A stretch of DNA of 64,000 bases from Augochlora pura. Its lineage: Eukaryota > Arthropoda > Insecta > Hymenoptera > Halictidae. Numbering within the stretch: the first letter of the stretch is position 1; every line of letters starts with the position of its first letter. Shown piece by piece: positions 51,061 through 61,110 of the stretch. Made by a program: the position numbers and the translations under genes. The notes under the pieces were generated by a model. It did no database searches and had not been told where the DNA came from. It was given only the letters and a program-made list of their open reading frames with translations. The stretch is taken from contig NC_135781.1 in NCBI RefSeq assembly GCF_028453695.1, positions 4,104,779 through 4,168,778 on the forward strand, written 5' to 3'.

Positions 51061-51460
51061 TCGCTTTTATTTTCTTAAAAGAAATACGGAGAGTATTGCA
51101 TTATTTTTATTTTCTTGAAAGAGACATCGGTAATATTGCATGACGTTTATTTTATTGCAAGAAATACAGGCGATAGCACGTGATTTTTACTTTCCTGAGA
51201 GAAGCACAATTAATATTAAATGACTTTTATTTTCTCGAAAGAAATAGAGGTAATATTCTATGACTTTTATTTTCTCGAAAGAAATAGAGGTAACATTGAA
51301 TGACTTTTATTTTCTCGAAAGAAATGCTGGTAATATTATACGACTTTCATTTTCTTGAACGAAAGAAACCGAAAGTGTTACGTTATTTTCATTTTCTCGA
51401 AAGAAGAACAGGAAACGTGGCATTAGTTTTATTTTCTTGGAAGACGTACAGGAAATGTTA
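51061..51460. repeat. 40-bp minisatellite, ten units without net indels
   Basis: Units start every 40 bases from 51061. The consensus is close to TGACTTTTATTTTCTCGAAA followed by GAAATAGAGGTAATATTGAA. The two central units (51221-51300) are almost identical and divergence grows outward. Most units contain TTCTCGAA or a close variant (TTCTTGAA), an inverted GAA/TTC pair. A + strand frame through part of it is a by-product. Confidence 0.9.
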
Positions 51461-53487
51461 CTTTATTTATTTACGCGAGACTACGCACGGTGTATGATGT
51501 AGCACGTGCTCGGGACGTTTCTCTGCCACGATTTCATGTAACACGGAAACGCGGGGAGAAACACCCCTATGATGAAACGTTGATTGCGGTTTAGATTACG
51601 TTACTTAATTATTTGTATAAATATAGATCTGGCTGAACAAAATTAAAATGAAGAAAACAATATTCTGTTGGCGTGCATTGAACTTTCCCGTTACTCGAAA
51701 CCGTAAAAATAAATTTAGTATATATGTAATTCACAAAATTATGTATATTATATTTGATGTGGTATATTATGGTATATTATATTATATTCTGTTCAGATTT
51801 CAAGTGAATCGACGAAGTAGTTCTTGACATAACGTGCACGTCAACTCGAAAATCAATTACCAACAATTATAAAACTCTTTCCAAATTGTTAATTTAGGTT
51901 TACAAGTTCAAAGATAATTTACTAATAATTTATAATACCTTGACATAATCTCCAATAGCTCAAAGATCCCCAAGTTTATAAATTCAAGTAAATCCTGTCG
52001 CTGGTATCTTTTCAAATGTAGAAAATAGAAAATAATAAAAATCCATGCTTCAACGCCAGAATAACCCTTCCACGTCTTCAACACTAAAACTACAAAGTGC
52101 CATAGATAGTAGCAATTCGTCTATCTGCCGCAATTTTATTGGAACGATCTACAAATTGCATCTGCCGCTTATCACTCGTCGGAGCTGATATTAGCAGAGT
52201 AGATACGAAACGGCACACCTTAATGCGGTTTTACAATGCAGCGACGGGCGGTCGGTGATATTTAACCGGTCCGCATTGTTCGATGGACGGCTTTCTAGAT
52301 TAAATTGGGTCGGAGTTGAAATTGAGACGGAAAAATGACAGGAGAGCAGAAGCGGCCCGATGCCTCGCCGCGGGAACAAAAGTAACATAACAGTAGGATC
52401 GGTGCGAGGGATTTCTAAATAATGAACTGGCAAATCGGAAATATTTAGAAATATTTTGTAAAGAACGAAGCAAAGTCAAGAGAACAAAGAAATATCTGAG
52501 AGAAGGAAAACTGCTGCAATTAAAATAGTATCTAATAGGGAACGGAGAATATATTTTATAGACAGTTAAAAAGTTATATATCATTTAAGCAATTACACAT
52601 ATATTATACTTTATTTTATTTATTTATATTTTCTGTAAGAGCGCTAAAGCTAAGGTATATAATAAAAGAAATTAATTGGACTGAGATATGTGACACGATC
52701 ATGGTGTACAGATAAAAATGTATAAAAAAAGCGTCGACGCACCCCGTTAAAAATGAAATCACCGTTCACCCAGTAAAACGTGAAACGCGTTAAACGGATT
52801 CAGCGAACGGGCATCAATTCGGCAGGAACTTCCAGAGCAGATTAATTCGGAGCGAAACGAAGTAGAGAGAGCGAGAGAGAGAGAGAGAGAGAGGAGACAA
52901 AAGTTCGTTATCCAAATTCTCTTGGATCGTTCGCTGATGAAGTAGCCGCTGTTCGAACACTTCCGGCCGATCTTCAAAGCTTGAAATCGTTCTCAAACAG
53001 AGAGGCGTTTTACGAGGCGTCGTCGTTCCATCGAACGGAATAATATTTCTGCGGGCCGACTTAATACAAAGCGATCCACGGCGAGATTCTGCCCCGGGGG
53101 CCGCGGCAGGTTTCTCTGTCCGCCACGAAAACTACGACACCGGGTAGATCGATAGGCGCAGCATACTTTTCGAAGCTAATGGCTTTGTGTAATCAATGGT
53201 AGAACAGTTCCTACGTACATGCACGGTTATACCCTCTCGCCGTCGCGACCAGTTAACGCCGCGCGCGCCACGTGCCCCGCGTAATTGAATTTTAAACGCG
53301 TGACGCGCGAACACCGCGCGAACACGTGAGCCGCGGAAAAATAATTCATCGGCCGGATTTCGCCGAGGGGAAAGGCTTCGCCGTTTTTTTTTTCCTACGA
53401 TCTGCTTTCCTGCAAATACCGGCGAACTCTTGAATATTCTTGCGAAGAAAAACCCGATGGTTCGATCACTGGTTAATTAGCGATCGG
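51461..53487. other. Non-coding sequence
   Basis: AT-rich to about 52160, then mixed. A (GA)n tract lies at 52864-52895. At 52078-52093, ACACTAAAACTACAAAG resembles a decayed left end of the 28194 element but has no partner. No exon is recognised. Confidence 0.35.
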
Positions 53488-53751
53488 TTGACACTAGGTT
53501 TACGGAGTAATAAAAGCAGCCGTTTTATATTTGTTTATGAAAGTAACGATTTATGCTGATTATTAATGTAATCGATAAATAAATAAATATAAATAATTAT
53601 AGTAAATATAATCGATAAATAAATAAATATAAATAATTATAGTAAATATAATCGATAAATAAGCAATGAATTTTTCTTTAAAATCTGAATAATAGCACGT
53701 TAACGAATCAGTGTTCCGTCATTTTGACGGATTCCGTGAATCTAGTGTTAA
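53488..53751. mobile_element. TTAA-type MITE, 256 bp
   Basis: The element proper is 53492-53747. The right flank is TTAA (53748-53751); the left is TTGA (53488-53491), one substitution away. Ends CACTAGGTTTACGGA and, inverted, CACTAGATTCACGGA differ at two of 15 positions. A short palindrome CCGTCATTTTGACGG lies just inside the right end (53716-53730). The interior contains a tandem duplication listed separately. Confidence 0.65.
53571..53661. repeat. 40-bp tandem duplication inside the TTAA element
   Basis: Two identical 40-base units (53571-53610 and 53611-53650), each starting ATCGATAAATAAATAAATAT, followed by 11 bases of a third. The perfect identity implies a recent duplication compared with the diverged element ends. 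Confidence 0.9.
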
Positions 53752-55014
53752 CCACGCTTTTTCCGTTCTCGATTGTGCGCACTGTTTAAGATTATATCTA
53801 TTCGATATCGATTTTGTTATAATTATTGTAGAACTATTGTTATGTTAATGGTAGAGTCGATATGTAAATAGTATACAATTTCTTCAATTTGTTACACGTG
53901 GAAAAAGCATGCGCACGTGTAAGTTAAATACGAGTTATTACGTATGCGAGTCTCTTATCGCCGCATAGAAGCGTGTTAGAAACTATTGTTTACGAGTGAC
54001 AATTTATTTCACCGCTATTTCTTCTATACCGTCTCCGTACGTTTCGCAAAAACAGATTTGACAAAAACAAGAAAAAGGAAACTGTTTCACTTTACTCTTT
54101 CGAGTACGTTTGAAATTGTTAAAAAAAATATTTTCAAGAATGTATTCGCCAAATAATATAAATAAATAATATAAATAAATGAAGATAGCTATGAAAGAAA
54201 AAATAGTGCGAGGTGTTAAGCCCGTTCACTGTGATTCAACGTCACGGGAGTCCGTAAACGCGGCCGATCCGGGGATCGCAGAGATTAGGCGAAGGTTCGC
54301 CGAGACACCTGGACGATTGCGGAGATAATGGAGCTCGTGTTCGAATCCGGGGTTCCTTAATGCACTCGACCGTGCCTAACGAGGGTATCGTTTGCCAGTT
54401 CGCTCGGGGGAAGGTGTCCCCGGGAAGTCGGCCACAGTTGTTCTTCATCGAGAAGTTCGTATTCAGCGAGATCCCCGCCGACAGTCAAGTTCATATTCAT
54501 CGAGTTAGGGACCCGCGCGCGGCCGGGTACTTTGAGTAGTCGTGTTCTCCTCGTTGGAACTCGGAAGAATGGAGCGAGAACAACGAAGTGAGAAAGACGG
54601 AGAAAAGAGACAAAAAGAGAGGGAAACGTGGTCGCGGGAAGGCAGAACCCGTGGGTGTTTCGCGATCGCGGCGAAACTGTCGCGCGACGATTCGATCGTT
54701 ATCGTTTCCCCCCCTCCGTAACGAGAAGAATCGTGCGAGGAAATAATAACAGGCGAGAAGAGCCCGCGCGACGCGATTTGTCGCGCTGGTCCGACAACTT
54801 TCCTCGGTACGAGTGTTCCATTGCCGCGCCGAAATGGATCGCCGGTGGACGACCGGGCCTTTGAATCCGAAATTCCATTGTCCGCGATGTAGACTCTGCG
54901 CTACAAAGGGAAGCGTTTGATGATCTCGAATTGTACGGGAACCTCTACAAATTTGTATAATTAACTGCCGATTTCGTTTCGCTTTATTTTTTATAACGCG
55001 GCGCTCGGGAACAG
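53752..55014. other. Non-coding sequence
   Basis: AT-rich to about 54230, then CpG-rich. A 186-codon minus-strand frame (55057-54497) is Arg/Ser/Phe-rich and overlaps a + strand frame. No gene is called. Confidence 0.35.
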
Positions 55015-55340
55015 TTCCTTTGAATTCTTTGGAAGTGCGCGAAAAAATCAAGGGCAATTTTATTTAATTCTTCTTTTCATTGACTGTAAAAAATATTAAA
55101 GATTGTCGGATTTTCTGAGCTCCTTGAGAATGTATAAGATGTGCTAAATGCGCAAGAGTGTAATCTATAATGAAGAGCAATTTTATTTAATTTATTATTT
55201 TTATTTATTTAATTCTTGATTTATCACTGATAAAGGGTACAAAGGTGTAGCAAATTCTTTGAACTCGTTAGGAATGTGTAACATGTGCTATTATATCCAA
55301 CAGTTTACTTTCTCAAAAATATGCAACGTAAGCTAAATAG
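55015..55340. repeat. Degenerate direct repeats, about 110-135 bp
   Basis: GGCAATTTTATTTAATT near 55050 recurs as AGCAATTTTATTTAATT near 55180. Strings of the type GAATGTATAAGATGTGCTA recur near 55128 and, as GAATGTGTAACATGTGCTA, near 55272. Divergence is high. Confidence 0.4.
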
Positions 55341-55887
55341 TCCATTTCTTAATGAAGTATAAAATAAAATTAAAATGGAAAAATAAAATTTGTCCATATC
55401 GCTTGCATAACAGAGAAATTACACGAAATGTTTGACGCGATAAAATTAGTGCAACAGTTGCATTAAGTTGCATCAATGCAGTCGCGAGCAGTGCAAGCAT
55501 TCGTGATTTCTTCTTCCGTCTCGGCTGCTCCGTGTTTCGTTTATCTATTTCTGCAACAAACGCATGAATTCCGGTTGCAACGGAGAACAGAAAAATTCGC
55601 TGGAATATCTTCGAATTCTTTAAAAATGCAGAACGTGTGCACAATTCTTACCACGTTCCGTGCCACGTGTAGCACCGATAACACGGGCTTGCGCGTTCGT
55701 TTAACATGCAAAACAAATAGTTTACAACAAACTTGGAACCGAAGAATTAATTTCCACCGAAAGGACGGCTCGTGATAATTTTAATTCTTGGGTATATGTA
55801 CGATAATTAATAAATTATATATTAGTGAAATTAATAGGGTATCAAATTCATGAAATTGTGAATTAATAAAGTAATAATTTTATAAAA
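55341..55887. other. Non-coding sequence
   Basis: No exon is recognised. The overlapping frames on both strands at 55333-55775 look like chance. Confidence 0.35.
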
Positions 55888-55998
55888 TTATGAATATTAG
55901 GAAAATAATAGGTATTAGCAAAATAAAAGATATTAGCAAAATAACAGATATCAGCAAAGTAACAAATATTACCAGAATAACAAATGATGAATAATAAA
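55888..55998. repeat. About 18-bp minisatellite
   Basis: Five to six units of the type TATTAGCAAAATAACAGA. Read on the minus strand it yields an Ile/Leu-rich tail of a 214-codon frame (56524-55880), which explains that frame's membrane-like C-terminus. Confidence 0.75.
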
Positions 55999-57784
55999 AC
56001 AACAGTGGCACAGACCGTGTTAGCGGATCAATTACGAACAATAGCGCTCGATCGAGATCGATCCGAAGATCAAGCGGAGGTAACTTCGTTTGCGTCGTGA
56101 CTTCAAAGGTGTTTCCGAACGTGCATCTAGTGTTAGTGGCCTGGTTGCTACGATGGATCGCGGTTAAAATGATCGGCGGTAACACGCGTGGATCGCTTTC
56201 GAATATAATCGAGCCTGGTGGGCAGAGAGCTCGAAGCGCAAGGCTGTCCTCGCGCGCGCGCGCCAAGGAAAGCGCCGAGAATGGATCGGTGGGGACGATT
56301 CCGCGGGCAGAAACGACATGGTTACGTGGGCGTTGGCGCAACGACCGGCTCCCTGCACCTCGAGACAATCTGAAATTCCCACTTAATGGGTTCACTCGCG
56401 ACTTTGACTCCGCCAGCGAGCTGCTGCCCCGATTAGAGGAAATCTGCGTCGGTTGCTCGAGAGCCGCATCTTCCTCCGCTGATTTTCCTTTAATCGCGCT
56501 TTTACTTTCACGCACTGAATACAACCGAGTCGTTCAATGCAGAAAGGATCTAATTTTTACTAGCTTAATTTTATATTATTTTATCTGATTTAATTTCATG
56601 CTTTATTCCTTTAAGCTAAAGCTCGTAAGCGGTGCCTTGTTAGAGAATTTTTGTTATACGAATTATTTTCCTTTCATTTATTTATTTACTCTATTAGTAA
56701 TTTTATTATAGTAAAGATTTCAATTTTATATGTATAGATTTTACCAATCTGTAATAATTCATAGGTGAAACATAAAACATTAAAGATGGAAGGATTTAAG
56801 AACTCGATATTATTTACAGCTTGTTACAACGATTAAACTTATTAAAATCGTTAAGCCGATTAAAATTACGAATGATGAATTGTTCCGCGGAATTCTTGCC
56901 CCGTTTAATCGACGCGGCCTAATCGTAAGCTATCGACCAATAAACTGATATCCAGTCGAAAACAAAAGAGTTCGGTGACGCAAATGACTTTTCCAGTCTC
57001 TATGTACGCGCGTACTCGGAGCGCGTCATTTTATATCGCGCGCGCGAGCATGTGTTCCCCGAAAAGCGCACCGTCGTTCCCCGTTGTAAATTCTCAACAA
57101 GTAGTCGCGCGCGTGTTGGTCGAAAATAAAAGAATTACGTAACTCGAGGAAACTTTCCAGCGAGACTCTACATCGTTTTTAAATTCTTATGAAATGCACG
57201 CGCGGCATCGAAAAGGAAAGAATCGTTGCGCGACATCGGAAAACGTTTCGGATCGTGGGACACGGTTGTTTTATTCGGTTTCGGGAAAATTATCGTCCAA
57301 TTGTGCATCGACGTTTGGTATTGCTCGGGGAATATTTCCGAGTAAGAACGTTTTCTAGAACACGGGGAATTATTCGAGTTTCCCCGAGAAGGTATCTACG
57401 ATAATGCAAATTTTCGTGTCAAAATCAGTCGGTCGAAGGTTTGCAGTAACAAATGGCGTGTAAAAGGGGAAGATAAGTCCCCGTGACTATCTGCGGAAAA
57501 TGTAAATTTATCCGGACTCTCGACGTGCGTTAAAATCGTTTTTCTTTTCATTTTTTTTTAACCGAATTCAACAGCGAAAAAGACGGTATTTCATATTATT
57601 GGGAACGTTGATCATTGGTCTATGATTTATTTTAATAAATAATTATTTTGAAAATGACAGATATATTACTGTAATTATATGTGTTCGATTTTCTTCAGGC
57701 TTTGTTTAAATGCAATACTTTTTAAAAATATATAATTTAATAAAGAATATCGAAATATGATATCCTCAGCCAGTGAATCGTTCC
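55999..57784. other. Non-coding sequence
   Basis: CpG-rich at about 56040-56480 with a (CG)6 run at about 56252-56264 and overlapping frames on both strands; AT-rich afterwards, with a second CG-rich patch at about 57000-57120. No exon is recognised. Confidence 0.35.
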
Positions 57785-57934
57785 TGACGAGTATACTCGT
57801 CACGAAGAACTGTCAATTATTTTGGTCACGACGCGTATACTCGTCACGAAAAAAATGACAATTTCTATCACAACGAATATACTCGTCACAAAGAAACAGC
57901 ACCTTTTTTTTCTGCCGCGACGAGTATACTCGTC
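57785..57934. repeat. Four-copy palindrome array (GACGAGTATACTCGTC)
   Basis: Copies at 57786-57801 (perfect, extending to the 18-bp palindrome TGACGAGTATACTCGTCA), 57830-57845 (one mismatch), 57872-57887 (two mismatches) and 57919-57934 (perfect). Spacing is 44, 42 and 47 bases. The right halves (TATACTCGTCAC) and following A-rich stretches are also shared, so the array is an imperfect tandem repeat of about 44 bp whose best-preserved part is the palindrome. Confidence 0.9.
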
Positions 57935-60435
57935 AAAAACAGCTGACTGGCGATGCAACGTCCGAAACAACAATAAACTGTGCAGAGTATCTTGTGCAAC
58001 GATCTTCGATGTTTTCGGGAGTTGCGAACGCATGCCGATGCGCCGGGGCGACCGGCGCAGAGATTTATTTCACGGAGATGGCGAAGACGTATGGGACAGG
58101 AGCTGCTCAAGGAAGCGCGCGGCGGTAAAACAGTAAATCTCGAGGCTCGATCTGGAGACGTCGTCGTGCTAGATCGTATAAATCGCCAGAAGTCGTCTGT
58201 TGCCAGCGGTGTCTTAATCCGGGGACTCGAGTTAGGCACCGAATCAATAGTAACTTCTAGACGTATCGTTCGCCGTATCATCGGGGCCATTCGAATTCGA
58301 TCGGGACCTAGCGGAGCGTATCGTCGACCTTTAAACCTCGAAAACCGTCCACCTATTTCACACGTTTCCTAGAAAACAAGCATCGTTTCATCAACAGAGT
58401 CGAACCGTAATTAACGTCCATGGACTATTAAATCTGAGTCGTTAATCTGAGATAAATATTAATCCTCATAAATATTAAGATCTATTATTTCTAAATTATT
58501 CAAATCGATTATCATCTTCATAAATTTCATCGAGGAACATTATTAAAATCGAAGCTCACTCTTCGAATTTAAATTGAATTTATATGTCCATAGAAATTAC
58601 TAAATTATGAAAATACAGTGACGCTTTATATTATATTGTTATTATGCAAATGAATGATTTCCTCGCGAATTCTCATAGGAATAAAATAATATTCAAATGA
58701 ATCGAGTGAAATGTTACTCGGATGAATTTTGATCTCGACACATTGTCATTCGAATATTCCATATTTTATTCGATTTGAATATTCGACAGTATCGAATGAA
58801 ATTACATTTTATAGGATTTATCTTTCATCCCTCATCACAGTCCTTATTTCCTTACATTTACGCGCGTTGCAGCTTTCCACGATACTCTCGATAGCTTTGC
58901 AGACTAATACATAACCTTAAACTCTAGTAGAGCTATTGTCCGAATGGAGCAGCGTGTTGGGCGCCGTGGAACTAGATCGATTCCCGTTTCATTCACGAGC
59001 GGCCGGGTATCCAGTGGCGCTCGCGGCTGCCGGACGTCTCAATTATACGATTAGGCGATTATGAGGCCGCCTAAGCGTGCTCATAACCGGAGAAATCTGT
59101 ACCACATTCTTCCGCAGAAAGTATCCGCAAGAGACGCGGCCGGTCGCATCGGGCAGCCTCAAGAAACATCGGATCTCGAACGAGGAGCTGTCCCGTTTCC
59201 CGCTCGACGGCGCTCCGCAGTGCGGTGTCGGTGAACGTCTTGTCTTCTCGCGTCCCGTCGTTCTCGATTCTTCCACCGCGTCTCTGTTTATTCGCGTTCC
59301 ATCTAGCGGATCAACAGCGAGACACTCTGTCCGCGACACGAACGCCTGAAAAAAATCCCCTCCGCGTTTCGAGACGCGTCGAACAGCCGCCTACGAGCAC
59401 GATCATCTCGTTTCATTGTCATCGGTCAGACGATGGCCTCTCTGGCTTCTTGGAATATTTATAATTAATATTAATATTCCAGCTATGTGATCCAAGATGG
59501 CTGCGTTAAGAGACTTTTAATACTATTGTGGAGTGCCTGAGAGAGCAGGATAGGGATCGGAGTGGTACTCTTTCAACTGATTACTGCAAAATATATTTAC
59601 TTATACTGGAAAAGATATTTAGAATTACTAAATGGCGTAACTTTTTTCTTTTTAATTGTTTTGGAGTTTTTTGAAATTTTCTTGTATGCATTTTATATAT
59701 TATTTCAAGTGATATATATTGTAGTTTGTATGTACACTAGGATGACTATACTAGTAAAAAATGACTGATTTTTGATATTTTTATTTTATTATTTCTGGTG
59801 ATATGAACATTATTTTTTTTTTACATTTTTTTTAAAAATCGTTGGATGCTTAGATAAATCTAATCTTGTCATTCTTATAAAACAATTTATATTTAAAAAT
59901 TTCATTCTCACAAAAGTTACACCGTCCTTTATATCGCTATATGACGCAAAAAGTTCTTGTTTCATTATCGCGCCGCTTGGTCTAATTTAGCGCGGTTCGC
60001 CGACCCCTGATCTAGGATTGGTCTAGGATGGATCTGTTTGTAAATGCAGTACGGGTTGGGAGGCTGCTGGTAGGAGCAGGATGATGGTCTGGAGAACTGC
60101 TGGGACGAGCCGCATAGCCAGGAAATAGGTTAGTGGCTCACGCTGCATAGGCTGGAGATCCGCTGCTGGGCTCGTATGTGTGTCACAAGTCCTGCAGAAG
60201 CCGGGAACAGCTTATCAATTTAGCCTGCCCGAGGCGGCGCGAGAGTTCGATTTCCGGCTTGCGATAATTTTCGGGGCTCCGCGAAGCTTGGTAGAATGGA
60301 TTATCTTCCAGTCGGAGGTCAGATATCGATTCGGGCCGTAGAAAAACTGTAGAAGTCGAGCGCATTGAGGTGAATTGGGTTGTAGAATCTTCTGTCTTGT
60401 TTAAAGCCTTTTTTATTTGCTACAGTTCTCTCTTT
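57935..60435. other. Non-coding sequence
   Basis: A + strand frame at 57980-58372 (130 codons) overlaps a minus-strand frame of similar length in CpG-rich DNA and matches nothing known. Frames near 59043-59349 behave the same way. T-rich runs are at about 59810-59835. No gene is called. Confidence 0.35.
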
Positions 60436-61110
60436 AGAGTCTACTGACTTTTCTGAAATTTTCTCTTTTCTCTGAAATTTTCTCTTTTCTCTAGAGTCTA
60501 TTTTATTTTATTCAATTTTATCCAATCGACCATGTGTGACAATTTTAGAGTCTACGGTACCCTAGAATTTATTGCAGTATTAAAGTATATATAATTGGTA
60601 GAGTCTATGGCAATTTTAGAATCTATAGCATCCTCAAAGTATATGATAATCTACTCGACTTCAATACTTTCAAAATCATAGGCAGTGTCAGTGTCTATGT
60701 TAATTTTAATGTCTATAATAATTCTAGAGCCCGTAGAAATGTCTGTGACAAGTTTAGAGTTTATAGCACTCTTGAAGTCCTTGACGATTCTATAATTTAT
60801 GAATCCGACACTTTTAGAGTCTATAGCAATTTTAGAACGCATAGCAATTTTACTAGAGCTGTGACAATTTTAGAGTTTATAGCACTCTTACAGTCATTAA
60901 GAATCCTAGAGTTTACAATACTCTCAAAGTGTATAGAAATTTTAGAGTCGACTGCAATTTCAAAGTCTATAGCAATTTTAGTCTATACAAATTTTATTAG
61001 CAATTTTAGTCTAAAATCTACAAAGCCTATAAGAATTTTAGAGTCAATGTCTGAAAATCTACGACAATCTTAAAACCTTCGACGATTTCCGAGTCTACAG
61101 CACCTCGAAT
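60436..61110. repeat. Degenerate minisatellite of about 20-22 bp
   Basis: Some two dozen variants of CAATTTTAGAGTCTATAGCA follow each other with drifting spacing, preceded at 60452-60500 by two copies of CTGAAATTTTCTCTTTTCT. Open frames of 63-70 codons through the array on both strands are by-products. Confidence 0.75.

Noticed and set aside
54335..54355. TTCGAATCC string resembling the T-arm of a tRNA
   Set aside because: No matching acceptor stem, D-arm or anticodon arm could be laid out in the preceding 75 bases.
55880..56524. 214-codon minus-strand frame with a hydrophobic, membrane-like C-terminus
   Set aside because: The hydrophobic tail is the translation of the 18-bp minisatellite, and the rest is Arg/Ser-rich sequence overlapping a + strand frame.
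57785..57934. Regularly spaced palindromes that superficially resemble a CRISPR array
   Set aside because: Spacers are themselves related and the DNA is eukaryotic, with spliceosomal introns; it is an imperfect tandem repeat.
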